64,000 nucleotides of DNA from Hydractinia symbiolongicarpus (Eukaryota; Cnidaria; Hydrozoa; Anthoathecata; Hydractiniidae): positions 6,822,001-6,886,000 of the forward strand of contig NC_079884.1 of the NCBI RefSeq assembly GCF_029227915.1, in the 5' to 3' direction. Each line of letters starts with the position of its first letter. Position 1 is the first letter of the stretch. The position numbers and the translations under genes are program-made. A model generated the notes under the pieces. That model searched no databases and was not told where the DNA came from. It saw only the letters and a list, made by a program, of their open reading frames with translations. Shown in pieces: positions 25,131-38,650 of the stretch.

Positions 25131-28100
25131 GTGTAATCGCTGAGTTCCGGCAATCACGTCAAATTAAGAAGAATGTTATTTCTTGGAGTCCAATTGCCTC
25201 CTTTATCACATTTATAAGGTCGAAGTCCAAAATAACTTAAATTAAGTGCCACAGTCAATCGTTTCACTGTTAAATGCGACGCAATCTAGTAATGTCAGGA
25301 AAATATCGCTAAATACATGTTGGTACGAATATGTGACACAACCGTTGAAACTCAAACGGACTGACACCGTTAGAAAGTCAATGAAATGTAGTTTTTGAAA
25401 CTGTCGCAATTTCCTCAGCGCGCGATAACGTCTAGGATTGGTCCCACAATAAAAAAATGACTTTTTTTTATCTTAATTCTTAAATGAAGCGCTACAACAG
25501 AGCCCAGTGTAATCGCTGAGTTTCCGCAATCATGTCAAATTAAGAGGAATGTTTTTTCTTGGAGTCCAATTGTCTCCTTCATCACATTTATAAGGTGACA
25601 GTCCAAAGTTAGTTCAATTAAATCCCACAGTCAGTTGTTTTATAGTTAAAAGCGATGCAACCTAGTAATATTAGAAAAATATCGCTATATACATGTTGGT
25701 ACGAATATGTGACCCAACCGTTGTTACTCAAACGGACTGACACCGTTAGAAAGTCAATGAAATGTAGTTTTTCAAACTATCGCAATTTCCTCAGCGCGCG
25801 ATAACGTCTAGGATTGGTCCCACAATAAAAAAATGACTTTTTTTATCTTAATTCTTAAATGAAGCGCTACCACAGAGCCCTGTGTAATCGCTGAGTTTCC
25901 GCAATCGTGTCAAATTAAGAGGAATGTTATTTCTTGGAGTCCAATTGCCTCCTTTATCACATTTATAAGGTCGAAGTCCAAAATAACTTAAATTAAGTGC
26001 CACAGTCAATCGTTTCACTGTTAAATGCGACGCAATCTAGTAATGTCAGGAAAATATCGCTAAATACATGTTGGTACGAATATGTGACACAACCGTTGAA
26101 ACTCAAACGGACTGACACCGTTAGAAAGTCAATGAAATGTAGTTTTTGAAACTGTCGCAATTTCCTCAGCGCGCGATAACGTCTAGGATTGGTCCCACAA
26201 TAAAAAAATGACTTTTTTTATCTTAATTCTTAAATGAAGCGCTACCACAGAGCCCAGTGTAATCGCTGAGTTTCCGCAATCATGTCAAATTAAGAGGAAT
26301 GTTATTTCTTGGAGTCCAATTGTCTCCTTCATCACATTTATAAGGTGACAGTCCAAAGTTAGTTCAATTAAATCCCACAGTCAGTTGTTTTATAGTTAAA
26401 AGCGATGCAACCTAGTAATATTAGAAAAATATCGCTATATACATGTTGGTACGAATATGTGACCCAACCGTTGTTACTCAAACGGACTGACACCGTTAGA
26501 AAGTCAATGAAATGTAGTTTTTGAAACTATCGCAATTTCCTCAGCGCGCGATAACGTCTAGGATTGGTCCCACAATAAAAAAATGACTTTTTTTATCTTA
26601 ATTCTTAAATGAAGCGCTACCACAGAGCCCAGTGTAATCGCTGAGTTTCCGCAATCGTGTCAAATTAAGAGGAATGTTATTTCTTGGAGTCCAATTGCCT
26701 CTTTTATCACATTTATAAGGTCGAAGTCCAAAATAACTTAAATTAAGTGCCACAGTCAATCGTTTCACTGTTAAATGCGACGCAATCTAGTAATGTCTGG
26801 AAAATATCGCTAAATACATGTTGGTACGAATATGTGGCGCAACCGTTGTAGCTCACACGGAATTATACTGTTAGAAAGTCAAAAGAAATGTAGTTTTTGA
26901 AACTTTCTCTATCTCTTCAGTGCGCGCTAACGGCTAGGATTAGTTCCACAGTAAAAATCACTTATTTATATAAAGTTTTCAATAAAGCGCTACCACAGCG
27001 CCCACGTTATCGCTGAGTTCCAGCAATCATATCAAATTAGGAAGAATGTTATTTCTTGGAGTCCAATTGTCTCCTTCATCACATTTATAAGGTGACAGTC
27101 CATAATCAGTTCAATTAAGTCCCGCAGTCAATCGTTTCACTGATAAAAGCCATACAACCTAGTAATATCAGAAAAATATCGCTAAATACATGTTCGTACG
27201 AATATGTGACCCAACCGTTGTAACTCAAACGGATTGACACCGTTAGAAGGTCAATGAAATGTAGTTTTTGAAACTGTCGCTATTTCTTCAGCGCGCGAAA
27301 ACGGCTAAGATTGGTCCCACAGTAAAAAAATGACTTGTTAATCTAAATTTTTAAATGAAGCGCTACCACAGCGCCCAGTGTAATCGCTGAGTTCCGGCAA
27401 TCATGTCAAATTAAGAAGAATGTTATTTCTTGGAGTCTAATTTTCTCATTTATCACATTTATCAGGTTACAGTCCAAAGTTAGTTCAATTAAGTCCTAGA
27501 GTCAATCGTTTCATTGTTAAAAGCGATGCAACCTAGTAATACCAGAATAATATCAAGAAATACATGTTGGTACAAATAAGTGACCCAACTGTTGTAACTC
27601 AAACGGACTGACACCGTTAGAAAGTCAATGAAGTTTAGTTTTTCAAACTGTCGCTATTTCTTTAGCGCGCGAAAGCGGCTAGGATTGGTCTTACAATAAA
27701 AAAATGACTTTTTTTTATCTTAATTCTTAAATGAAGCGCTACCACAGCGGCCAGTGTAATCGCTGAGTTCCGGCAATCACGTCAAATTAAGAAGAATGTT
27801 ATTTCTTGGAGTCCAATTGTCTCATTTTTCACATTTATCAGGTCACAGTCCAAAGTTATATCAATTAAGTCCCACAGTCAATCGTTTCATTGTTATAAGC
27901 GATGCAACCTAGTAATATCAAAAAATATCGCTAAATACATGTTGGTACGAATATGTGACACAACCGTTGAAACTCAAACGGACTGACACCGTTAGAAACT
28001 CAATGAAATGTAGTTTTTGAAACTGTCGCTATTTCTTCAGCGCGCGAAAACGGCTAAGATTGGTCCCACAGTAAAAAAATGACTTGTTAATCTAAATTTT

Positions 28101-28310
28101 TAAATGAAGCGCTACCACAGCGCCCAGTGTAATCGCTGAGTTCCGGCAATCATGTCAAATTAAGAAGAATGTTATTTCTTGGAGTCTAATTTTCTCATTT
28201 ATCACATTTATCAGGTTACAGTCCAAAGTTAGTTAAATTAAGTCCTACAGTCAATCGTTTCATTGTTAAAAGCGATGCAACCTAGTAATATTAGAAAAAT
28301 ATCGCTATAT
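24565..28310 (+). repeat. HOR-C copy 1 (10 monomers, 3746 bp)
   Basis: Boxes lie at 24565, 24940, 25315, 25691, 26066, 26441, 26816, 27188, 27562 and 27937. Inside it the pair 'gtcaggaaaatatc' / 'ttagaaaaatatc' forms an approximately 750-bp dimer (25315/25691, 26066/26441). Then comes a family III-like monomer (box 26816, GTGGCGCAACCG, TTATACTG). The series recurs at an offset of 3747 bp. The first two monomers also belong to the segmental duplication above. Confidence 0.9.
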
Positions 28311-31300
28311 ACATGTTGGTACGAATATGTGACCCAACCGTTGTTACTCAAACGGACTGACACCGTTAGAAAGTCAATGAAATGTAGTTTTTGAAACTAT
28401 CGCAATTTCCGCAGCACGCGATAATGGCTAGGATTGGTCCCACAATAAAAAAATGACTTTTTCTATCTTAATTCTTAAATGAAGCGCTACCACAGAGCCC
28501 AGTGTAATCGCTGAGTTTCCGCAATCATGTCAAATTAAGAGGAATGTTATTTCTTGGAGTCCAACTGTCTCCTTCATCACATTTATAAGGTGACAGTCCA
28601 AAGTTAGTTCAATTAAGTCCCACAGTCAATCGTTTTATAGTTAAAAGCGATGCAACCTAGTAATATTAGAAAAATATCGCTATATACATGTTGGTACGAA
28701 TATGTGACCCAACCGTTGTAACTCAAACGGACTGACACCGTTAGAAAGTCAATGAAATGTAGTTTTTGAAACTATCGCTTTTTCTTTAGCGCGCGAAAGC
28801 GGCTAGGATTGGTCCTACAATAAAAAAATAACTTTTTTTTATCTTAATTCTTAAATGAAGCGCTACCACAGCGGCCAGTGTAATCGCTGAGTTCCGGCAA
28901 TCACGTCAAATTAAGAAGAATGTTATTTCTTGGAGTCCAATTGCCTCCTTTATCACATTTATAAGGTCGAAGTCCAAAATAACTTAAATTAAGTGCCACA
29001 GTCAATCGTTTCACTGTTAAATGCGACGCAATCTAGTAATGTCAGGAAAATATCGCTAAATACATGTTGGTACGAATATGTGACACAACCGTTGAAACTC
29101 AAACGGACTGACACCGTTAGAAAGTCAATGAAATGTAGTTTTTGAAACTGTCGCAATTTCCTCAGCGCGCGATAACGTCTAGGATTGGTCCCACAATAAA
29201 AAAATGACTTTTTTTTATCTTAATTCTTAAATGAAGCGCTACAACAGAGCCCAGTGTAATCGCTGAGTTTCCGCAATCATGTCAAATTAAGAGGAATGTT
29301 TTTTCTTGGAGTCCAATTGTCTCCTTCATCACATTTATAAGGTGACAGTCCAAAGTTAGTTCAATTAAATCCCACAGTCAGTTTTTTTATAGTTAAAAGC
29401 GATGCAACCTAGTAATATTAGAAAAATATCGCTATATACATGTTGGTACGAATATGTGACCCAACCGTTGTTACTCAAACGGACTGACACCGTTAGAAAG
29501 TCAATGAAATGTAGTTTTTCAAACTATCGCAATTTCCTCAGCGCGCGATAACGTCTAGGATTGGTCCCACAATAAAAAAATGACTTTTTTTATCTTAATT
29601 CTTAAATGAAGCGCTACCACAGAGCCCAGTGTAATCGCTGAGTTTCCGCAATCGTGTCAAATTAAGAGGAATGTTATTTCTTGGAGTCCAATTGCCTCCT
29701 TTATCACATTTATAAGGTCGAAGTCCAAAATAACTTAAATTAAGTGCCACAGTCAATCGTTTCACTGTTAAATGCGACGCAATCTAGTAATGTCAGGAAA
29801 ATATCGCTAAATACATGTTGGTACGAATATGTGACACAACCGTTGAAACTCAAACGGACTGACACCGTTAGAAAGTCAATGAAATGTAGTTTTTGAAACT
29901 GTCGCAATTTCCTCAGCGCGCGATAACGTCTAGGATTGGTCCCACAATAAAAAAATGACTTTTTTTATCTTAATTCTTAAATGAAGCGCTACCACAGAGC
30001 CCAGTGTAATCGCTGAGTTTCCGCAATCATGTCAAATTAAGAGGAATGTTATTTCTTGGAGTCCAATTGTCTCCTTCATCACATTTATAAGGTGACAGTC
30101 CAAAGTTAGTTCAATTAAATCCCACAGTCAGTTGTTTTATAGTTAAAAGCGATGCAACCTAGTAATATTAGAAAAATATCGCTATATACATGTTGGTACG
30201 AATATGTGACCCAACCGTTGTTACTCAAACGGACTGACACCGTTAGAAAGTCAATGAAATGTAGTTTTTGAAACTATCGCAATTTCCTCAGCGCGCGATA
30301 ACGTCTAGGATTGGTCCCACAATAAAAAAATGACTTTTTTTATCTTAATTCTTAAATGAAGCGCTACCACAGAGCCCAGTGTAATCGCTGAGTTTCCGCA
30401 ATCGTGTCAAATTAAGAGGAATGTTATTTCTTGGAGTCCAATTGCCTCCTTTATCACATTTATAAGGTCGAAGTCCAAAATAACTTAAATTAAGTGCCAC
30501 AGTCAATCGTTTCACTGTTAAATGCGACGCAATCTAGTAATGTCTGGAAAATATCGCTAAATACATGTTGGTACGAATATGTGGCGCAACCGTTGTAGCT
30601 CACACGGAATTATACTGTATGAAAGTCAAAAGAAATGTAGTTTTTGAAACTTTCTCTATCTCTTCAGTGCGCGCTAACGGCTAGGATTAGTTCCACAGTA
30701 AAAATCACTTATTTCTATAAAGTTTTCAATAAAGCGCTATCACAGCGCCCACGTTATCGCTGAGTTCCAGCAATCATATCAAATTAGGAAGAATGTTATT
30801 TCTTGGAGTCCAATTGTCTCCTTCATCACATTTATAAGGTGACAGTCCATAATCAGTTCAATTAAGTCCCGCAGTCAATCGTTTCACTGATAAAAGCCAT
30901 ACAACCTAGTAATATCAGAAAAATATCGCTAAATACATGTTCGTACGAATATGTGACCCAACCGTTGTAACTCAAACGGATTGACACCGTTAGAAAGTCA
31001 ATGAAATGTAGTTTTTGAAACTGTCGCTATTTCTTCAGCGCGCGAAAACGGCTAAGATTGGTCCCACAGTAAAAAAATGACTTGTTAATCTAAATTTTTA
31101 AATGAAGCGCTACCACAGCGCCCAGTGTAATCGCTGAGTTCCGGCAATCATGTCAAATTAAGAAGAATGTTATTTCTTGGAGTCTAATTTTCTCATTTAT
31201 CACATTTATCAGGTTACAGTCCAAAGTTAGTTCAATTAAGTCCTAGAGTCAATCGTTTCATTGTTAAAAGCGATGCAACCTAGTAATACCAGAATAATAT

Positions 31301-31684
31301 CAAGAAATACATGTTGGTACAAATAAGTGACCCAACTGTTGTAACTCAAACGGACTGACACCGTTAGAAAGTCAATGAAGTTTAGTTTTTCAAACTGTCG
31401 CTATTTCTTTAGCGCGCGAAAGCGGCTAGGATTGGTCTTACAATAAAAAAATGACTTTTTTTTATCTTAATTCTTAAATGAAGCGCTACCACAGCGGCCA
31501 GTGTAATCGCTGAGTTCCGGCAATCACGTCAAATTAAGAAGAATGTTATTTCTTGGAGTCCAATTGCCTCCTTTATCACATTTATAAGGTCGAAGTCCAA
31601 AATAACTTAAATTAAGTGCCACAGTCAATCGTTTCACTGTTAAATGCGACGCAATCTAGTAATGTCAGGAAAATATCGCTAAAT
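28311..31684 (+). repeat. HOR-C copy 2 (9 monomers)
   Basis: Boxes lie at 28311, 28686, 29062, 29438, 29813, 30188, 30563, 30935 and 31309. It matches copy 1 in order but has no equivalent of the 27937 monomer ('tcaaaaaatatcgc'). It shares TACTGTATGAAAGTC and GCGCTATCACAG with copy 3, where copy 1 has TACTGTTAGAAAGTC and GCGCTACCACAG. Copies 2 and 3 are therefore the closest relatives. Confidence 0.9.
31309..31684 (+). repeat. Chimeric monomer at the HOR-C copy 2/3 boundary
   Basis: The left part is the 27562 type (AATACCAGAATAATATC just before the box, ACAAATAAGTGACCC, GGTCTTACAATAAA near 31436). By about 31563 it has the 24940-type ending (CAATTGCCTCCTTTATC), leading directly into the 25315 type. 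Exchange between two similar monomers at unequal positions would remove exactly the three monomers that are missing here. Confidence 0.82.
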
Positions 31685-34681
31685 ACATGTTGGTACGAAT
31701 ATGTGACACAACCGTTGAAACTCAAACGGACTGACACCGTTAGAAAGTCAATGAAATGTAGTTTTTGAAACTGTCGCAATTTCCTCAGCGCGCGATAACG
31801 TCTAGGATTGGTCCCACAATAAAAAAATGACTTTTTTTTATCTTAATTCTTAAATGAAGCGCTACAACAGAGCCCAGTGTAATCGCTGAGTTTCCGCAAT
31901 CATGTCAAATTAAGAGGAATGTTTTTTCTTGGAGTCCAATTGTCTCCTTCATCACATTTATAAGGTGACAGTCCAAAGTTAGTTCAATTAAATCCCACAG
32001 TCAGTTGTTTTATAGTTAAAAGCGATGCAACCTAGTAATATTAGAAAAATATCGCTATATACATGTTGGTACGAATATGTGACCCAACCGTTGTTACTCA
32101 AACGGACTGACACCGTTAGAAAGTCAATGAAATGTAGTTTTTCAAACTATCGCAATTTCCTCAGCGCGCGATAACGTCTAGGATTGGTCCCACAATAAAA
32201 AAATGACTTTTTTTATCTTAATTCTTAAATGAAGCGCTACCACAGAGCCCAGTGTAATCGCTGAGTTTCCGCAATCGTGTCAAATTAAGAGGAATGTTAT
32301 TTCTTGGAGTCCAATTGCCTCCTTTATCACATTTATAAGGTCGAAGTCCAAAATAACTTAAATTAAGTGCCACAGTCAATCGTTTCACTGTTAAATGCGA
32401 CGCAATCTAGTAATGTCAGGAAAATATCGCTAAATACATGTTGGTACGAATATGTGACACAACCGTTGAAACTCAAACGGACTGACACCGTTAGAAAGTC
32501 AATGAAATGTAGTTTTTGAAACTGTCGCAATTTCCTGAGCGCGCGATAACGTCTAGGATTGGTCCCACAATAAAAAAATGACTTTTTTTATCTTAATTCT
32601 TAAATGAAGCGCTACCACAGAGCCCAGTGTAATCGCTGAGTTTCCGCAATCATGTCAAATTAAGAGGAATGTTATTTCTTGGAGTCCAATTGTCTCCTTC
32701 ATCACATTTATAAGGTGACAGTCCAAAGTTAGTTCAATTAAATCCCACAGTCAGTTGTTTTATAGTTAAAAGCGATGCAACCTAGTAATATTAGAAAAAT
32801 ATCGCTATATACATGTTGGTACGAATATGTGACCCAACCGTTGTTACTCAAACGGACTGACACCGTTAGAAAGTCAATGAAATGTAGTTTTTGAAACTAT
32901 CGCAATTTCCTCAGCGCGCGATAACGTCTAGGATTGGTCCCACAATAAAAAAATGACTTTTTTTATCTTAATTCTTAAATGAAGCGCTACCACAGAGCCC
33001 AGTGTAATCGCTGAGTTTCCGCAATCGTGTCAAATTAAGAGGAATGTTATTTCTTGGAGTCCAATTGCCTCCTTTATCACATTTATAAGGTCGAAGTCCA
33101 AAATACCTTAAATTAAGTGCCACAGTCAATCGTTTCACTGTTAAATGCGACGCAATCTAGTAATGTCTGGAAAATATCGCTAAATACATGTTGGTACGAA
33201 TATGTGGCGCAACCGTTGTAGCTCACACGGAATTATACTGTATGAAAGTCAAAAGAAATGTAGTTTTTGAAACTTTCTCTATCTCTTCAGTGCGCGCTAA
33301 CGGCTAGGATTAGTTCCACAGTAAAAATCACTTATTTATATAAAGTTTTCAATAAAGCGCTATCACAGCGCCCACGTTATCGCTGAGTTCCAGCAATCAT
33401 ATCAAATTAGGAAGAATGTTATTTCTTGGAGTCCAATTGTCTCCTTCATCACATTTATAAGGTGACAGTCCATAATCAGTTCAATTAAGTCCCGCAGTCA
33501 ATCGTTTCACTGATAAAAGCCATACAACCTAGTAATATCAGAAAAATATCGCTAAATACATGTTCGTACGAATATGTGACCCAACCGTTGTAACTCAAAC
33601 GGATTGACACCGTTAGAAAGTCAATGAAATGTAGTTTTTGAAACTGTCGCTATTTCTTCAGCGCGCGAAAACGGCTAAGATTGGTCCCACAGTAAAAAAA
33701 TGACTTGTTAATCTAAATTTTTAAATGAAGCGCTACCACAGCGCCCAGTGTAATCGCTGAGTTCCGGCAATCATGTCAAATTAAGAAGAATGTTATTTCT
33801 TGGAGTCTAATTTTCTCATTTATCACATTTATCAGGTTACAGTCCAAAGTTAGTTCAATTAAGTCCTAGAGTCAATCGTTTCATTGTTAAAAGCGATGCA
33901 ACCTAGTAATACCAGAATAATATCAAGAAATACATGTTGGTACAAATAAGTGACCCAACTGTTGTAACTCAAACGGACTGACACCGTTAGAAAGTCAATG
34001 AAGTTTAGTTTTTCAAACTGTCGCTATTTCTTTAGCGCGCGAAAGCGGCTAGGATTGGTCTTACAATAAAAAAATGACTTTTTTTTATCTTAATTCTTAA
34101 ATGAAGCGCTACCACAGCGGCCAGTGTAATCGCTGAGTTCCGGCAATCACGTCAAATTAAGAAGAATGTTATTTCTTGGAGTCCAATTGTCTCATTTTTC
34201 ACATTTATCATTTCACAGTCCAAAGTTATATCAATTAAGTCCCACAGTCAATCGTTTCATTGTTATAAGCGATGCAACCTAGTAATATCAAAAAATATCG
34301 CTAAATACATGTTGGTACGAATATGTGACACAACCGTTGAAACTCAAACGGACTGACACCGTTAGAAAGTCAATGAAATGTAGTTTTTGAAACTGTCGCA
34401 ATTTCCTCAGCGCGCGATAACGTCTAGGATTTGTCCCACAATAAAAAAATGACTTTTTTTATCTTAATTCTTAAATGAAGCGCTACCACAGAGCCCAGTG
34501 TAATCGCTGAGTTTCCGCAATCATGTCAAATTAAGAGGAATGTTATTTCTTGGAGTCCAATTGTCTCCTTCATCACATTTATAAGGTGACAGTCCAAAGT
34601 TAGTTCAATTAAGTCCCACAGTCAATCGTTTTATAGTTAAAAGCGATGCAACCTAGTAATATTAGAAAAATATCGCTATAT
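31685..34681 (+). repeat. HOR-C copy 3 (8 monomers)
   Basis: Boxes lie at 31685, 32061, 32436, 32811, 33186, 33558, 33932 and 34307. It follows copy 2 at an offset of about 2623 bp. It lacks the two leading monomers of the full unit (types 24565 and 24940) but keeps the closing 'tcaaaaaatatcgc' monomer (34307, like 27937). Small differences include TTTCCTGAGCGC near 32530 and ATTTATCATTTCACAG near 34205. Confidence 0.9.
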
Positions 34682-36545
34682 ACATGTTGGTACGAATATG
34701 TGACCCAACCGTTGTAACTCAAACGGACTGACACCGTTAGAAAGTCAATGAAATGTAGTTTTTGAAACTATCGCTATTTCTTCAGCGCGCGATAACGGAT
34801 AGGATTGGTCCCACAGTAAAGAATGACTTATTTATCTAAATTTTTAAATGAAGCGCTACCGCAGCGCCCAGTGTAATCGCCGAGTTCCGGCAATCACGTC
34901 AAATTAAGAAGAATGTTATTTCTTGGAGTCCAATTGCCTCCTTTATCACATTTATAAGGTCAAAGTCCAAAGTCAGTTCAATTAAGTCCCACAGTCAATC
35001 GTTTCACTGTTAAAAGCGATGAAACCTCGTAATGTCAGAAAATTATCGCTGAATACATGTTGGTACCAATATGTGGCGCAACCGTTGTAAGTCACACGAA
35101 CTAATACCGTTAGAAAGTTAATGAAATGTAGATTTTGAAACTGTCTCTATTTCTTAAGGGCGCGATAACGACTAGGATTTGTACCACAGTAAAGATGACT
35201 TCTTCATATAAAGTTTTCAATAACGCGCTACCACAGCGCCCACGTTATCGCTGAGTTTCAGCAATCATATCAAATTAAGAGGAATGTTATTTCTTGGAGT
35301 CCAATTGTCTCCTTCATCACATTTATAAGGTGACAGTCCAAAGTTAGTTCAATTAAGTCCCACAGTCAATCGTTTAACTCTTAAAAGCGATGCAAACTAG
35401 TAGTATCAGATAAGTATCGCTAAATACATGTTGGTACGATTATGTGACCCAACCGTTGAAACCCAAACGGACTGACACCGTTAGAAAGTCAATGAAATGT
35501 AGTTTTTGAATCTGTCGCTATTTCTTCAGCACGCGATAACGGCTAGGTTTGGTCCCACAGTAAAAAATGACTTTTTTATCTTAATTTTTATTTGAAGCGC
35601 TACAACAGCGCCCAGTGTAATCGCTGAGTTTCGGCAATCATTTCATATTAAGAAGAATGTTATTTCTTGGAGTCCAATTGTCTCACTTTTACATTTATAA
35701 GGTGACAGTCCATAATCAGTTCAATTAAGTCCCGCAGTCAATCGTTTCACTGATAAAAGCCATACAACCTAGTAATATCAGAAAAATATCGCTAAATACA
35801 TGTTCGTATGAATATGTGACCCAACCGTTGTAACTCAAACGGATTGACACCGTTAGAAAGTCAATGAAATGTAGTTTTTGAAACTGTCGCTATTTCTTCA
35901 GCGCGCGAAAACGGCTAAGATTGGTCCCACAGTAAAAAAATGACTTGTTAATCTAAATTTTTAAATGAAGCGCTACCACAGCGCCCAGTGTAATCGCTGA
36001 GTTCCGGCAATCATGTCAAATTAAGAAGAATGTTATTTCTTGGAGTCTAATTTTCTCATTTATCACATTTATCAGGTTACAGTCCAAAGTTAGTTCAATT
36101 AAGTCCTACAGTCAATCGTTTCATTGTTAAAAGCGATGCAACCTAGTAATACCAGAATAATATCAAGAAATACATGTTGGTACAAATATGTGATCCAACC
36201 GTTGTAACTCAAACGGACTGACAGCGTTAGAAAGTCAATGAAGTTTAGTTCTTCAAACTGTCGCTATTTCTTTAGCGCGCGAAAGCGGCTAGGATTGGTC
36301 CTACAATAAAAAAATGACTTTTTTTATCTTAATTCTTAAATGAAGCGCTACCACAGCGGCCAGTGTAATCGCTGAGTTCCGGCAATCACGTCAAATTAAA
36401 AAGAATGTTATTTCTTGGAGTCCGATTGTCTCATTTTTCACATTTATCAGGTCACAGTCCAAAGTTAGATCAATTAAGTCCCACAGTCAATCGTTTCATT
36501 GTTATAAGCGATGCAACCTAGTAATATCAAAAAATATCGCTAAAT
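34682..36545 (+). repeat. Family II/III mosaic
   Basis: Boxes lie at 34682, 35055, 35426, 35798 and 36172. The 35055 monomer has family III features (ACATGTTGGTACCAATATG, GTGGCGCAACCGTTGTAAG, AATAACGCGCTACC). The next, at 35426, is the ACGATTATGTGACCC type of the segmental duplication. Adjacent monomers thus come from different subfamilies with no local repeat order. Confidence 0.82.
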
Positions 36546-38650
36546 ACATGTTGGTACGAATATGTGACACAACCGTTGAAACTCAAACGGACTGACACCG
36601 TTAGAAAGTCAATGAAATGTAGTTTTTGAAACTGTCGCAATTTCCTCAGCGCGCGATAACGTCTAGGATTGGTCCCACAATAAAAAAATGACTTTTTTTA
36701 TCTTAATTCTTAAATGAAGCGCTACCACAGAGCCCAGTGTAATCGCTGAGTTTCCGCAATCATGTCAAATTAAGAGGAATGTTATTTCTTGGAGTCCAAT
36801 TGTCTCCTTCATCACATTTATAAGGTGACAGTCCAAAGTTAGTTCAATTAAGTCCCACAGTCAATTGTTTTATAGTTAAAAGCGATGCAACCTAGTAATA
36901 TTAGAAAAATATCGCTATATACATGTTGGTACGAATATGTGACCCAACCGTTGTTACTCAAACGGACTGACACCGTTAGAAAGTCAATGAAATGTAGTTT
37001 TTGAAACTATCGCAATTTCCTTAGCGCGCGATAACGTCTAGGATTGGTCCCACAATAAAAAAATGACTTTTTTTATCTTAATTCTTAAATGAAGCGCTAC
37101 CACAGAGCCCAGTGTAATCGCTGAGTTTCCGCAATCATGTCAAATTAAGAGGAATGTTATTTCTTGGAGTCCAATTGTCTCCTTCATCACATTTATAAGG
37201 TGACAGTCCAAAGTTAGTTCAATTAAGTCCCACAGTCAATCGTTTTATAGTTATAAGCGATGCAAACTAGTAATATTAGAAAAATATCGCTATATACATG
37301 TTGGTACGAATATGTGACCCAACCGTTGTAACTCAAACGGACTGACACTGTTAGAAAGTCAATGAAATGTAGTTTTTGAAACTATCGCTATTTCTTTAGC
37401 GCGCGAAAGCGGCTAGGATTGGTCCTACAATAAAAAAATGACTTTTTTTTATCTTAATTCTTAAATGAAGCGCTACCACAGCGGCCAGTGTAATCGCTGA
37501 GTTCCGGCAATCACGTCAAATTAAGAAGAATGTTATTTCTTGGAGTCCAATTGCCTCCTTTATCACATTTATAAGGTCGAAGTCCAAAATAACTTAAATT
37601 AAGTGCCACAGTCAATTGTTTCACTGTTAAATGCGACGCAATCTAGTAATGTCAGGAAAATATCGCTAAATACATGTTGGTACGAATATGTGACCCAACC
37701 GTTGTAACTCACACGGACTGACACCGTTAGAAAGTCAATGAAGTTTAGTTCTTCAAACTGTCGCTATTTCTTTAGCGCGCGAAAGCGGCTAGGATTGGTC
37801 CTACAATAAAAAAATGACTTTTTTTATCTTAATTCTTAAATGAAGCGCTACCACAGCGGCCAGTGTAATCGCTGAGTTCCGGCAATCACGTCAAATTAAA
37901 AAGAATGTTATTTCTTGGAGTCCGATTGTCTCATTTTTCACATTTATCAGGTCACAGTCCAAAGTTAGATCAATTAAGTCCCACAGTCAATCGTTTCATT
38001 GTTATAAGCGATGCAAACTAGTAATATCAAAAAATATCGCTAAATACATGTTGGTACGAATATGTGACACAACCGTTGAAACTCAAACGGACTGACACCG
38101 TTAGAAAGTCAATGAAATGTAGTTTTTGAAACTGTCGCAATTTCCTCAGCGCGCGATAACGTCTAGGATTGGTCCCACAATAAAAAAATGACTTTTTTTA
38201 TCTTAATTCTTAAATGAAGCGCCACCACAGAGCCCAGTGTAATCGCTGAGTTTCCGCAATCATGTCAAATTAAGAGGAATGTTATTTCTTGGAGTCCAAT
38301 TGTCTCCTTCATCACATTTATAAGGTGACAGTCCAAAGTTAGTTCAATTAAGTCCCACAGTCAATTGTTTTATAGTTAAAAGCGATGCAACCTAGTAATA
38401 TTAGAAAAATATCGCTATATACATGTTGGTACGAATATGTGACCCAACCGTTGTTACTCAAACGGACTGACACCGTTAGAAAGTCAATGAAATGTAGTTT
38501 TTGAAACTATCGCAATTTCCTCAGCGCGCGATAACGTCTAGGATTGGTCCCACAATAAAAAAATGACTTTTTTTATCTTAATTCTTAAATGAAGCGCTAC
38601 CACAGAGCCCTGTGTAATCGCTGAGTTTCCGCAATCATGTCAAATTAAGA
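36240..38650 (+). repeat. 1500-bp tandem duplication (4 monomers), second copy partial
   Basis: Boxes 36546 and 36921 correspond to 38046 and 38421. The rare TTGGAGTCCGATTGTC lies at about 36416 and again 1500 bp later at about 37916, and GAAGTTTAGTTCTTC is also repeated at that distance. The match ends near 38610, where the second copy has AGAGCCCTGTG instead of AGAGCCCAGTG, and then joins HOR-C-type monomers. Confidence 0.85.
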
